From Flagellimonas meridianipacifica (GTDB lineage: Bacteria; Bacteroidota; Bacteroidia; Flavobacteriales; Flavobacteriaceae): DNA of 64,000 bases. Under the pieces are notes generated by a model. It was not told the DNA's origin. It was given only the letters and a program-made list of their open reading frames with translations, and did no database searches. Below are positions 26,894 to 34,905 of the stretch, in pieces. Every line of letters begins with the position of its first letter. Positions within the stretch are counted from its first letter, which is position 1. The stretch is from contig NZ_PVYX01000001.1 in the NCBI RefSeq assembly GCF_003001695.1, forward strand, positions 1,178,001 through 1,242,000, read 5' to 3'. Both the position numbers and the translations under genes were made by a program.

Positions 26894-28838
26894 GAATTTC
26901 CAAAATGACCTTGGTACCTTTGGGTTGTCCCCCATCGTCAAAAAGGTCTACAATATGCACATCGAACTTGTTCTGGTAGTCTTTTGCGAAATTGGCCAAA
27001 CGCTCTTTGGTAATCCGAATACCAACTGATTTTCTTTTTAAAACCCTTTTTTCCTTGTTGGTTTGAGCTGCGGTCCTTCCTATACCGTTGTCTACAATTT
27101 CAATGTTGATATGATGCTCTCCTTTCTTTTTAATGTTCAAATGAATCATTTTTTCGCCCTCTTTAGGAGAAAGTCCATGCCATAAGGAATTTTCCAAAAA
27201 AGGCTGAAGGGTGAGTGAAGGAATTTTAATACTGTCTGGGCAGATATCCTTATCTATGGTGATATTGAAATCAATTTCGTTGGAGAATCTTATGTTCTCT
27301 ATGTTCATATAGAGTTCTACAGTTTCCAGTTCTTCGGATAGAGGAATCTCCTTTACCGATGAAGCTTCAAGTATTTTTCGAACGAGCTTTGAGAACTTGT
27401 TTAGGTAGTGAACGGCATTTTTTTGCTCGTTGTTGATGATATAGAGCTTAATGGAGTTTAGGGAGTTGAACAAAAAGTGAGGATTCATCTGACTACGCAG
27501 TATATTTTGCTCCAGACTCAAAACACGTTTTTCGTTTTTACTTTGGTACTGCCTGTATAAAATGTATAGAATGGAAGATATTAGCCCAACAATAAGAGAG
27601 CTGACCAATAAAGTAGTTTGATTTTTTCTAAGACGAAGGCGAACAATCTCATTCTCTTTAGCAAGAACAGAAATCTCATTGGTCTTTTTTTCAGCTTCAT
27701 AGCGAACAATTATATCCGTCATATAACGCAAGTTAGTTGCGTTGCTGATTTGGGTTTCATAATCATCCGCACGCTTATAATACTCGTAGGCCTTTTGATA
27801 GTTGCCCTTGGCTAGCTGATAATCTGATAGTTTTTGATACCCGTAGAGTACATTGCTTGGCATGTTATGGTTTTGGGCCATAGCAATGCCTTCGTTGATA
27901 AATGCTTCGGCTTTATCATAATTGCCCAAGACAGTATGTGCCCATCCTGTATTGATAAAAATCGCTGATGTTATAAAGTAATCTCCAATATTCTTGGAGG
28001 TCTCATGAAGGGGCTCCAAAAGTACGAGAGCGGCATGGGGCATGTTTTGTTTCATGTAGATTTGGGCCAAACTATTTTTACAAATGGTACGTCCATAGTC
28101 TGAATCAATCTCTTCATTATAGGCCAGGGATTTTCTGTAGTTTTCCAGTGCGCCTTCCAAATCCCCTTTAAGCTCTAAACAATCCCCTATATTTTGATGG
28201 TTAATGGCCAGACCTAACTTGTTCCCCAAATCCCCTTCAAGCTTTAAAGCTCTTTTGAATTGTGTTATCGCCAAATCATATTGATTTAGACTCTTATATA
28301 AGTGGCCAATGGAGTTTAAGGAAATATTTATATGTCGTTGTATATGATGGGATGGGTTTTGAACGGCTTCAGCCAGTGCAAGGGCCCGTTGATGATGATC
28401 CAGACCGGTTTTTATGGCATCTGTTCTGCGATATACCACACCCAGCATGTTTAGACTGAGCACTTTGAATTCGGTATTGTTTATTCCTTCAGATATCTCC
28501 AGCGCTTCTTGGTGCAGGTCCGCCGCTTTCTTGAATTGGGAAGTATTCCGATACCTAGCTCCTAATTGATTGAGTCCATAGGCTTCTCCTTCCTTGTAAT
28601 TTTCCTCATTACAACGAATGGAAAAATAACGCATTAGTGTAGTATCCTCTCGAACCGTTTTCAGTTCAGAATTCAGCTTCAGATAAGTTTTTGGCTTTAG
28701 TTTCACCAACGTTTCCGTCTTGTTTTTGAAATCCTGAGGGATAGTTTGTGAACGGACATGGGAAGTGGACCAAAAAAAAACTTGGGTCAGGAAAAAGGCT
28801 TTTAGGGTTAGCCGAAATGATTTGGTATTGTTCAACAA
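26883..28838 (-). CDS. TPR-containing LytS-like sensor histidine kinase
   Basis: The 651-residue protein has a signal or membrane-entry helix (about 10-30), seven or so TPR repeats (about 80-365), a coiled-coil, one membrane helix near 408-428, and a His_kinase (PF06580-type) plus HATPase unit. The phospho-acceptor is His454 in SQMNPHFLFNSLNSIK; the ATP-binding LQPFLENSLWHG and DNGIGR motifs follow. Such kinases act with a LytTR response regulator, which lies just upstream in transcription (28863-29597), 24 bases away. The periplasmic TPRs probably sense a protein partner. Confidence 0.92.
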   Translation of the reverse strand: MLNNTKSFRLTLKAFFLTQVFFWSTSHVRSQTIPQDFKNKTETLVKLKPKTYLKLNSELKTVREDTTLMRYFSIRCNEENYKEGEAYGLNQLGARYRNTSQFKKAADLHQEALEISEGINNTEFKVLSLNMLGVVYRRTDAIKTGLDHHQRALALAEAVQNPSHHIQRHINISLNSIGHLYKSLNQYDLAITQFKRALKLEGDLGNKLGLAINHQNIGDCLELKGDLEGALENYRKSLAYNEEIDSDYGRTICKNSLAQIYMKQNMPHAALVLLEPLHETSKNIGDYFITSAIFINTGWAHTVLGNYDKAEAFINEGIAMAQNHNMPSNVLYGYQKLSDYQLAKGNYQKAYEYYKRADDYETQISNATNLRYMTDIIVRYEAEKKTNEISVLAKENEIVRLRLRKNQTTLLVSSLIVGLISSILYILYRQYQSKNEKRVLSLEQNILRSQMNPHFLFNSLNSIKLYIINNEQKNAVHYLNKFSKLVRKILEASSVKEIPLSEELETVELYMNIENIRFSNEIDFNITIDKDICPDSIKIPSLTLQPFLENSLWHGLSPKEGEKMIHLNIKKKGEHHINIEIVDNGIGRTAAQTNKEKRVLKRKSVGIRITKERLANFAKDYQNKFDVHIVDLFDDGGQPKGTKVILEIPTV

Positions 28839-28862
28839 ATAAATAATAGTCTCCTCTTGCTT

Positions 28863-29597
28863 TTACAGCAAATCCAAAAAATCGGATTTTTTCTGCCGTG
28901 AGACGGGTATTTTGTGATTGGATTCCAATACTACGTACCCATCCGTTTTTAGAAATTCCTTTATCTTGTTGAGGTTGATTATGTATGAATTATGTATCCT
29001 AAAAAAACTATGATTTGGCAAAAGAGCATTTACCTCTTTCAGTTTTTTTGTCAACAGTATCTTCTGCCCATCGCTTAAATAAATGGTACTGTAATTCCCA
29101 TCAGATTCGGCATAAAGAATATCATCACTATGTAAAAATACCAATTTACCATCAGTATTGATTGTTATTTTCTTGCTTGGTGATTCAGCATTGAAGTTCA
29201 GAAGGATTTTTTCCAGTTTTTCTGCCGTGTAATTTCTGGCGTTGAACTTTTTGATTTTGGAAATGGTAACTTTCAAATCATCTGAATCTATTGGTTTCAA
29301 CAAGTAGTCAATCGCTTCATTTTTTAAAGCTTGCAGCGCATATTGATTATAAGCTGTTGTAATGACCACAGGAAAATTCTTGTTCTTGAGGGTTTTTATA
29401 AACTGGAATCCATCCATCGCCGGCATTTCAATATCCAAAAACAGACAGTCCGGTGTATTGCGCTCCAAATAGTTCAAAGCTTCGTGGGCATCAGTGAAAG
29501 AAGCTATGATATCTACCTCGTCACTCAAATTGGTCAACTCCCAGCTTAAACTTTGGAGTGCTTTGACTTCATCGTCTACGATTACTGCTTCTAACAT
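28863..29597 (-). CDS. LytTR family response regulator
   Basis: The 244-residue regulator has a receiver domain (about 1-120) with the phospho-acceptor Asp55 (CLFLDIEMPAMDGF), acidic pair DDE at 8-10, and Lys102-type residue in YLLKPID, then a LytTR DNA-binding domain (about 140-240; VFLHSDDILYAESDGNYS and FFRIHNSYIIN). It is first in the operon, followed after 24 bases by the TPR kinase, its likely partner. Targets are not known; candidate direct repeats lie upstream at 29665-29747. Confidence 0.93.
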   Translation of the reverse strand: MLEAVIVDDEVKALQSLSWELTNLSDEVDIIASFTDAHEALNYLERNTPDCLFLDIEMPAMDGFQFIKTLKNKNFPVVITTAYNQYALQALKNEAIDYLLKPIDSDDLKVTISKIKKFNARNYTAEKLEKILLNFNAESPSKKITINTDGKLVFLHSDDILYAESDGNYSTIYLSDGQKILLTKKLKEVNALLPNHSFFRIHNSYIINLNKIKEFLKTDGYVVLESNHKIPVSRQKKSDFLDLL

Positions 29598-29620
29598 GGG
29601 TCGGGGTTATTGCTTATAAT

Positions 29621-29628
29621 CAAATGTA
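29621..29628 (-). promoter_or_regulatory. -7 box (TACATTTG) of the LytTR operon
   Basis: Read on the minus strand this is TACATTTG, an exact TAnnTTTG match, ending 23 bases before the regulator's ATG at 29597. The -33 region is A/T-rich with no clear TTTG. Confidence 0.5.
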
Positions 29629-29877
29629 TAATATTCTGTTTAATCATTTTAAAATTATGTGCTAATGGACATTTTATGCTTATAAATGGAGCAAAACGCA
29701 GCATAAGGGGAAATCATAGGTTTTTTCCTTCAATTTATGGACATTTTCTTTTCACACTTTCATTGCTCTATGGTTAAACAAAGCCATTTATACAATAATC
29801 CGTGTCGTCCATACATACCAAGAGCAGAACTTTGATTTGTATTTCTACTTTAGCTTCCATAACCTCACCAAACAGAT

Positions 29878-29997
29878 ATGAAAAAGTGTATAATTCTCTT
29901 TTTAATTCTAGTTGTAACGTTAATTCTAGCTTCAATATCCGAACAACAAGAATTGAAGATTGAACCAGAATGGAAGGAATTGGCGGTTAAAGAGTAG
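29878..29997 (+). CDS. possible 39-residue membrane or secreted peptide
   Basis: The frame starts with an ATG and encodes MKKCIILFLILVVTLILASI followed by a polar tail ending LAVKE. It has a basic start, a long hydrophobic core and a charged end, so it could be a small membrane protein or a signal peptide remnant. Its family is unknown. Nothing else in the 900-base gap is coding. It lies at the start of what may be a transcript that includes the structured RNA and terminator at 30039-30283. Confidence 0.35.
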   Translation: MKKCIILFLILVVTLILASISEQQELKIEPEWKELAVKE

Positions 29998-30038
29998 AAT
30001 CGCATTTCAAAATAAGATCTTTGATATTACCAGAAAAC

Positions 30039-30184
30039 GTACGGCCAAAGCAACCAACCTCATGAGTGGAACTGCTTAAAAAATCACTTCTTGATTTTTT
30101 CAACGTTCAAATTTGGTTTTAGGTTTTGGGGGAACTACCTAAAAACTATAAAGAGAAGGCTTGAAAGATTGAGAACGGCCGTAC
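30039..30184 (+). ncRNA. candidate structured RNA in the lytTR-nrdB gap
   Basis: GTACGGCC (30039-30046) and GGCCGTAC (30177-30184) form an eight-base closing stem around 130 bases. Inside are two more hairpins: AAAAAATCA/TGATTTTTT (30078-30086 with 30092-30100, five-base loop) and TTTTAGGT/ACCTAAAA (30117-30124 with 30137-30144, twelve-base loop). This gives a three-way-junction-like layout. A strong terminator follows at 30240-30283. I do not recognise it as tmRNA, RNase P, SRP or 6S RNA. It may be a free small RNA or the 3' part of the transcript of the 39-residue ORF. Confidence 0.4.
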
Positions 30185-30239
30185 ACTTTGGTAATTGAAC
30201 ATATAAGTAAACACGTTAAGCAATTTTCATAAGTAAGTT

Positions 30240-30283
30240 AGACCAAAGAAGTATATTCATTTATACTCTTTGGTCTTTTTTTT
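30240..30283 (+). terminator. strong Rho-independent terminator
   Basis: AGACCAAAGAAGTATA (30240-30255) pairs with TATACTCTTTGGTCT (30262-30276), with one bulged A, and runs into eight T residues (30276-30283). It ends an upstream plus-strand transcript whose product is otherwise unannotated, and insulates nrdB. Confidence 0.85.
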
Positions 30284-30497
30284 ATTGTTCAAGTCTGGTC
30301 AAAAAATATGTACAACTGTTGATTTTCACGAAGCCAACAAACATCACTTGCGAACCTAGATTTCAACAAGTTGTGTTAAAAACTTTGGCTTCTATTTCCT
30401 AAAACAAACTTTACAATCTGATCACATTTTTGAATCTTTGTTAGCCCTATTCGCAGGGAGATTTTCGTCCAGTATTACTAATTTTTATTAAGAAACT
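30284..30497 (+). other. leader region of nrdB
   Basis: No gene is seen in these 214 bases. An imperfect inverted repeat, ACAACTGTTGA (30312-30322) with TCAACAAGTTGT (30363-30374), could be regulatory. Text near 30431-30445 (TTGAATCTTTG) partly resembles a -7 box. No NrdR-box pair is recognisable. Confidence 0.3.
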
Positions 30498-31484
30498 ATG
30501 TCAGCAGCAGTAGAACCTATTTTGCAAGAAAATGAAGACCGATTTGTTATTTTCCCAATTCAACACCATGATTTATGGGACTGGTACAAAAAATGTGAGG
30601 CTTGTTTTTGGACTGCTGAGGAGATAGACCTTCATCAAGATTTGACGGACTGGAACACCAAATTGAGTGATGACGAGCGTTACTTCATCAAGCACATCTT
30701 GGCCTTTTTTGCTGCGTCCGATGGTATAGTTAATGAGAACTTGGCCGAAAACTTCGTGAACGAAGTTCAATATTCCGAAGCCAAGTTTTTCTATGGTTTT
30801 CAGATAATGATGGAGAACATCCATTCTGAAACATATTCCTTGTTGATTGATACATACGTGAAAGATGAAAAGGAAAAAGGCATTTTATTCAAGGCCATTG
30901 AAAATTTCCCGGCCATCAAAAAGAAAGCGGATTGGGCTTTGAGATGGATTGATTCTCCAAGTTTTGCAGAACGCCTTATTGCTTTTGCAGCGGTAGAAGG
31001 AATTTTCTTTTCAGGAGCCTTTTGTTCCATTTTCTGGTTGAAGAAAAGAGGTCTTATGCCAGGACTTACCTTCTCCAACGAACTGATTTCAAGGGACGAA
31101 GGAATGCATTGTGATTATGCTGTGCATTTACACAACAATCACTTGATAAATAAAGTGCCAAAAGAGCGTATCACCGAAATTATAGTTGATGCACTAAACA
31201 TTGAAAGGGAATTTATAACCGAATCCCTTCCAGTGAGCCTTATCGGGATGAACGCAAAATTGATGACGCAATATTTAGAATTTGTAACGGACAGACTTCT
31301 AGTAGAATTGCAGTGCGAGAAAGTCTACAATGCTACTAATCCGTTCGATTTTATGGACATGATTTCTCTTCAAGGAAAAACCAATTTCTTTGAAAAAAGA
31401 GTTTCAGAATATCAGAAAGCAGGTGTTCTTAATAAAGAGAAGGACGCCGATTCACAGAAAATAAGCTTTGATGCTGATTTTTAG
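30498..31484 (+). CDS. nrdB: class Ia ribonucleotide reductase small subunit (R2)
   Basis: R2 houses the di-iron centre and tyrosyl radical needed by NrdA. The 328-residue protein shows the iron ligands in EEIDL (Asp44), MENIHSETY (Glu106, His109), VEGIFF and [10 protein letters not shown], and the radical tyrosine at Tyr113. The stretch around it ([30 protein letters not shown]) is very close to eukaryotic R2. It lies upstream of nrdA with a terminator hairpin between them at 31503-31528. Confidence 0.95.
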   Translation: MSAAVEPILQENEDRFVIFPIQHHDLWDWYKKCEACFWTAEEIDLHQDLTDWNTKLSDDERYFIKHILAFFAASDGIVNENLAENFVNEVQYSEAKFFYGFQIMMENIHSETYSLLIDTYVKDEKEKGILFKAIENFPAIKKKADWALRWIDSPSFAERLIAFAAVEGIFFSGAFCSIFWLKKRGLMPGLTFSNELISRDEGMHCDYAVHLHNNHLINKVPKERITEIIVDALNIEREFITESLPVSLIGMNAKLMTQYLEFVTDRLLVELQCEKVYNATNPFDFMDMISLQGKTNFFEKRVSEYQKAGVLNKEKDADSQKISFDADF

Positions 31485-31502
31485 ATAACCCACCAAAAAA
31501 AG

Positions 31503-31528
31503 CCCTCGGTCGCCCATCGAGGGTTTTT
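31503..31528 (+). terminator. terminator between nrdB and nrdA
   Basis: CCCTCG (31503-31508) pairs with CGAGGG (31518-31523) around a nine-base loop, followed by five T residues. It may stop part of the nrdB transcripts before nrdA. Confidence 0.75.
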
Positions 31529-31618
31529 ATGATCTTAACCTCAAGTGTTAAAAATTTAACACAAAAACGTTCTTTGGTAAAACCAATTAAGTATCATTAT
31601 TAAAAATAATCGTAGCGC

Positions 31619-34096
31619 ATGTATGTAGTAAAAAGAGATGGAAGAAAAGAGCCGATGATGTTCGATAAAATCACGGCCAGAGTTAGAAAACTTTGTTATG
31701 GCCTCAATGGTCTTGTGGACCCCGTTAAGGTTGCCATGAGGGTGATTGAGGGATTGTATGATGGCGTGACCACATCGGAATTGGACAATTTGGCTGCCGA
31801 GATAGCGGCAACAATGACCACAACACACCCCGATTATGCAAAGTTAGCGGCGCGCATTTCCGTTTCCAACCTGCATAAGAACACCAAAAAATCTTTCTCG
31901 GAAACTATGAAAGATTTATATGAGTATGTAAATCCACGAACTGGTAAAAAGGCTCCTCTTTTGTCAGACGAGGTTTATAAGGTAATTTCTGAGAATGCGG
32001 AGACCTTGGATTCCACTATTATTTACAACCGTGATTTTGGCTACGATTATTTCGGTTTTAAAACACTGGAACGTTCATACCTGCTAAAACTGAACGGCAA
32101 GATCGCGGAACGTCCGCAACACATGCTCATGAGAGTAGCTGTGGGCATCCATTTGGAAGACTTGGATGCGGCCATTGAGACCTACGAGCTGATGTCCAAG
32201 AAGTACTTTACGCATGCTACTCCTACACTTTTTAATTCTGGCACTCCAAAACCCCAAATGTCATCCTGCTTTCTATTGACCATGAAAGATGATAGTATAG
32301 ATGGTATTTACGATACTCTGAAGCAAACTGCCAAGATTTCCCAATCTGCAGGAGGGATTGGTCTATCCATTCATAATATCAGGGCTACTGGGTCGTATAT
32401 TGCGGGAACAAATGGAACTTCCAACGGAATCGTGCCAATGTTACGAGTATTTAATGATACTGCCCGCTACGTAGATCAAGGAGGAGGAAAACGAAAGGGA
32501 AGTTTTGCCATTTACGTGGAGCCGTGGCATGCGGATATTTTTGACTTTCTGGATTTAAAGAAAAATCATGGAAAGGAAGAAATGAGAGCACGGGATTTAT
32601 TCTATGCCATGTGGATTCCAGATTTGTTTATGAAAAGAGTAGAGGCAGATGCAGAATGGACCCTGATGTGTCCAAACGAGTGCCCAGACCTTTTCAATAC
32701 CCATAGTGAGGATTTTGATACATTGTACCTTAAGTACGAGTCGGAAGGAAAGGGAAGGAAGACCATTAAGGCAAGGGAGTTATGGGAGAAAATCCTTGAA
32801 TCTCAAATAGAAACTGGGACACCTTATATGTTGTATAAGGATGCTGCCAATAGAAAGAGCAACCAGAAGAATCTGGGAACTATTCGTTCTTCCAACTTGT
32901 GCACAGAGATTTTGGAATATACCTCGCCAGATGAAGTAGCTGTTTGTAATCTGGCTTCCATTGCATTGCCGATGTTCGTAAAGAACGGGAAGTTTGATCA
33001 CAAGGAACTGTTTAAGGTAACAAAAAGAGTTACCAAAAACCTGAACAGGGTTATTGACCGTAACTACTACCCAGTTAAAGAAGCAGAAAACTCCAATATG
33101 CGACACAGACCAATCGGTTTGGGAGTTCAAGGACTGGCTGATGCTTTTATCATGCTCAGATTACCTTTTACCAGTGATGAGGCAAAACAATTGAATCAAG
33201 ATATTTTTGAGACCCTGTACTTCGCAGCTGTCACAGCTTCCATGGAACAAGCCAAAGAAGAAGGACCGTATTCCAGCTACGAGGGCTCCCCAATCTCAAA
33301 AGGAGAATTCCAGCACAATCTTTGGGGAATTAAAGATGAGGAGCTTTCTGGAAGATGGGATTGGGCCAAGCTTAGAAAAGATGTTTTGAAAAATGGTGTG
33401 AGAAATTCCCTTTTGGTAGCGCCAATGCCTACAGCTTCCACCTCTCAAATTTTAGGTAACAACGAATGCTTCGAACCTTATACTTCCAACATTTACACCC
33501 GAAGAGTATTGTCTGGGGAATTTATTGTGGTGAACAAGCACCTTTTGGAAGATTTGGTGAAACTGGGTCTTTGGAATGAGAATTTGAAGCAAGAATTGAT
33601 GCGTGCCAACGGTTCAATTCAACATATCGACGTAATTCCAGAGGATATCAAGGAACTGTACCAGACAGTTTGGGAACTTAGTATGAAAGATATTATAGAC
33701 ATGAGCCGTCAACGCGGATATTTCATCGACCAGAGCCAGTCGTTGAACCTGTTCATGGAGAACGCCAACTATGCTAAACTTACTTCCATGCACTTTTATG
33801 CTTGGAAGAGTGGTCTGAAGACAGGAATGTATTACTTGAGAACGAAAGCGGCTGTAGATGCCATTAAATTCACTTTGGATAACACGAAAAAGAAAGAAGT
33901 TCCGGTTAGTGTGGCAGCGGAAGCAGAAGTAACCGCAGCTACCGCGAAAGGAGCTGAGACTATTCAGGTGGAGACTACTCCGGTAAGTCAACAGGAAGTG
34001 GACATTCAGCCAATGTCACCTGAAGAAATGAAAGAGATGATTGCACGCGCCAAAGAAGGCCAAGCTGATGATGATTGCTTAATGTGCGGTTCATAG
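31619..34096 (+). CDS. nrdA: ribonucleotide reductase large subunit (R1)
   Basis: R1 reduces ribonucleoside diphosphates to deoxy forms. The 825-residue protein has an N-terminal ATP-cone (about 1-90; [17 protein letters not shown]), the ten-stranded barrel core with the redox cysteine in QMSSCFLL and active-site cysteine in SSNLCTEI, and [19 protein letters not shown]. After a low-complexity Ala/Glu/Thr linker (about 760-805) the chain ends with the mobile redox pair CLMC (DDDCLMCGS). It sits 134 bases after nrdB. Two terminators lie downstream. Confidence 0.95.
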   Translation: MYVVKRDGRKEPMMFDKITARVRKLCYGLNGLVDPVKVAMRVIEGLYDGVTTSELDNLAAEIAATMTTTHPDYAKLAARISVSNLHKNTKKSFSETMKDLYEYVNPRTGKKAPLLSDEVYKVISENAETLDSTIIYNRDFGYDYFGFKTLERSYLLKLNGKIAERPQHMLMRVAVGIHLEDLDAAIETYELMSKKYFTHATPTLFNSGTPKPQMSSCFLLTMKDDSIDGIYDTLKQTAKISQSAGGIGLSIHNIRATGSYIAGTNGTSNGIVPMLRVFNDTARYVDQGGGKRKGSFAIYVEPWHADIFDFLDLKKNHGKEEMRARDLFYAMWIPDLFMKRVEADAEWTLMCPNECPDLFNTHSEDFDTLYLKYESEGKGRKTIKARELWEKILESQIETGTPYMLYKDAANRKSNQKNLGTIRSSNLCTEILEYTSPDEVAVCNLASIALPMFVKNGKFDHKELFKVTKRVTKNLNRVIDRNYYPVKEAENSNMRHRPIGLGVQGLADAFIMLRLPFTSDEAKQLNQDIFETLYFAAVTASMEQAKEEGPYSSYEGSPISKGEFQHNLWGIKDEELSGRWDWAKLRKDVLKNGVRNSLLVAPMPTASTSQILGNNECFEPYTSNIYTRRVLSGEFIVVNKHLLEDLVKLGLWNENLKQELMRANGSIQHIDVIPEDIKELYQTVWELSMKDIIDMSRQRGYFIDQSQSLNLFMENANYAKLTSMHFYAWKSGLKTGMYYLRTKAAVDAIKFTLDNTKKKEVPVSVAAEAEVTAATAKGAETIQVETTPVSQQEVDIQPMSPEEMKEMIARAKEGQADDDCLMCGS

Positions 34097-34141
34097 TTTA
34101 TACTGAACTTATCAGTATGTGATAGTGTTTATTGATCAAAG

Positions 34142-34188
34142 CGCCTCGGAAAGTTTTACCCCAAGAAACAAACTTCTGAGGTGTTTTT
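34142..34188 (+). terminator. nrdA terminator
   Basis: CGCCTC (34142-34147) pairs with GAGGTG (34178-34183), and the stem extends inward (GGAAAGTTT with AAACTTCT, one bulge and a wobble). Five T residues follow (34184-34188). Confidence 0.7.
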
Positions 34189-34201
34189 ATGTTCAGGCAT
34201 A

Positions 34202-34231
34202 AAAAATGGCCTTCATATGAAGGCCATTTTT
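34202..34231. terminator. bidirectional terminator between nrdA and the GMC operon
   Basis: A perfect palindrome centred between 34216 and 34217: TGGCCTTCA (34207-34215) with its complement TGAAGGCCA (34218-34226), flanked by A5-6 on the left and T5 on the right. It can end transcription from both the nrdA side and the convergent GMC/subunit-3 operon. Confidence 0.8.
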
Positions 34232-34254
34232 GTATTAAGAAGAATATCAATTTA

Positions 34255-34905
34255 TTATAAGGACCATGCTTTTCCTTCAGTAAGTGCCTCGATAGTATCA
34301 CAGGGCACATATTGGCCTGGAATAGGCAGATAGGCCAAGACCTGCTCACCAACAAACTCGGAGTTTTTATAGGCCCAAATGGAAATGTCCCTAATTGAGT
34401 TGGCAAACATATATCGGGCAATCTCATCGTCCAATACAGCACTACCATTTTGCTCAATGGCCATAAAATACTCTCCTATAGCCTTATTATGGGCTTCTTC
34501 CACATCTTTGGTGCGCTTTTTTAAATAGGTGCTCAAAGCCGGAGTGAAGTCCTCTTCATTTAATTCTGCCAAGCTTTCTTTTTGAGCATCAGAAAGAACT
34601 TTGCCAAAAAACTTGTCCATTCCCAAATTTAAAAAATCCTGATGTTCCGGAGGTAATACCTCTTTCGCAAACTGATCTATAAAGACATGAACATTGACTT
34701 CAGTTGCAGAAGGAGTATCCGTTTTTGGGAGGATGATATCCACCAAGGTATGAATGGCAACGCCCTCATCCTTAGTCAAAAAATTAGGTGTCCAGTCCAG
34801 AACTTTTTTGGAGTTGCAACTTTGAACCAATCCTATTAAAGTGGGAGCCGCTACCGTATACCCGAAGGCCATTCCCATATTTTTAAGTGCTGTTCTTCTT
34901 TCCAT
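34255..34905 (-). CDS. gluconate 2-dehydrogenase subunit 3 family protein
   Basis: The 216-residue protein starts with a Tat-like arginine pair (MERRTALKNMGMAFGYTV) and an LVQSC lipobox-like site near residue 30. The body matches the subunit-3 family (PF13618): DEGVAIHTLVDIILPKTDTPSA, HVFIDQF, and a C-terminal WAYKNSEFVGEQVLAYLPIPG. In known complexes this small subunit carries the Tat signal that brings the flavoprotein through the membrane. Its ATG shares one base with the GMC stop codon (TGATG), so the pair is translationally coupled. It belongs to the glycoside-oxidation locus. Confidence 0.88.
   Translation of the reverse strand: MERRTALKNMGMAFGYTVAAPTLIGLVQSCNSKKVLDWTPNFLTKDEGVAIHTLVDIILPKTDTPSATEVNVHVFIDQFAKEVLPPEHQDFLNLGMDKFFGKVLSDAQKESLAELNEEDFTPALSTYLKKRTKDVEEAHNKAIGEYFMAIEQNGSAVLDDEIARYMFANSIRDISIWAYKNSEFVGEQVLAYLPIPGQYVPCDTIEALTEGKAWSL

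Noticed and set aside
30312..30374. NrdR box before nrdB
   Set aside because: The inverted repeat there has a 40-base spacer and does not match the 16-base NrdR palindrome.
29598..30497. tRNA, tmRNA or riboswitch in the long gap
   Set aside because: No CCA-ending cloverleaf, no tag reading frame and no cobalamin-type core was found; only the unclassified stems described are supported.
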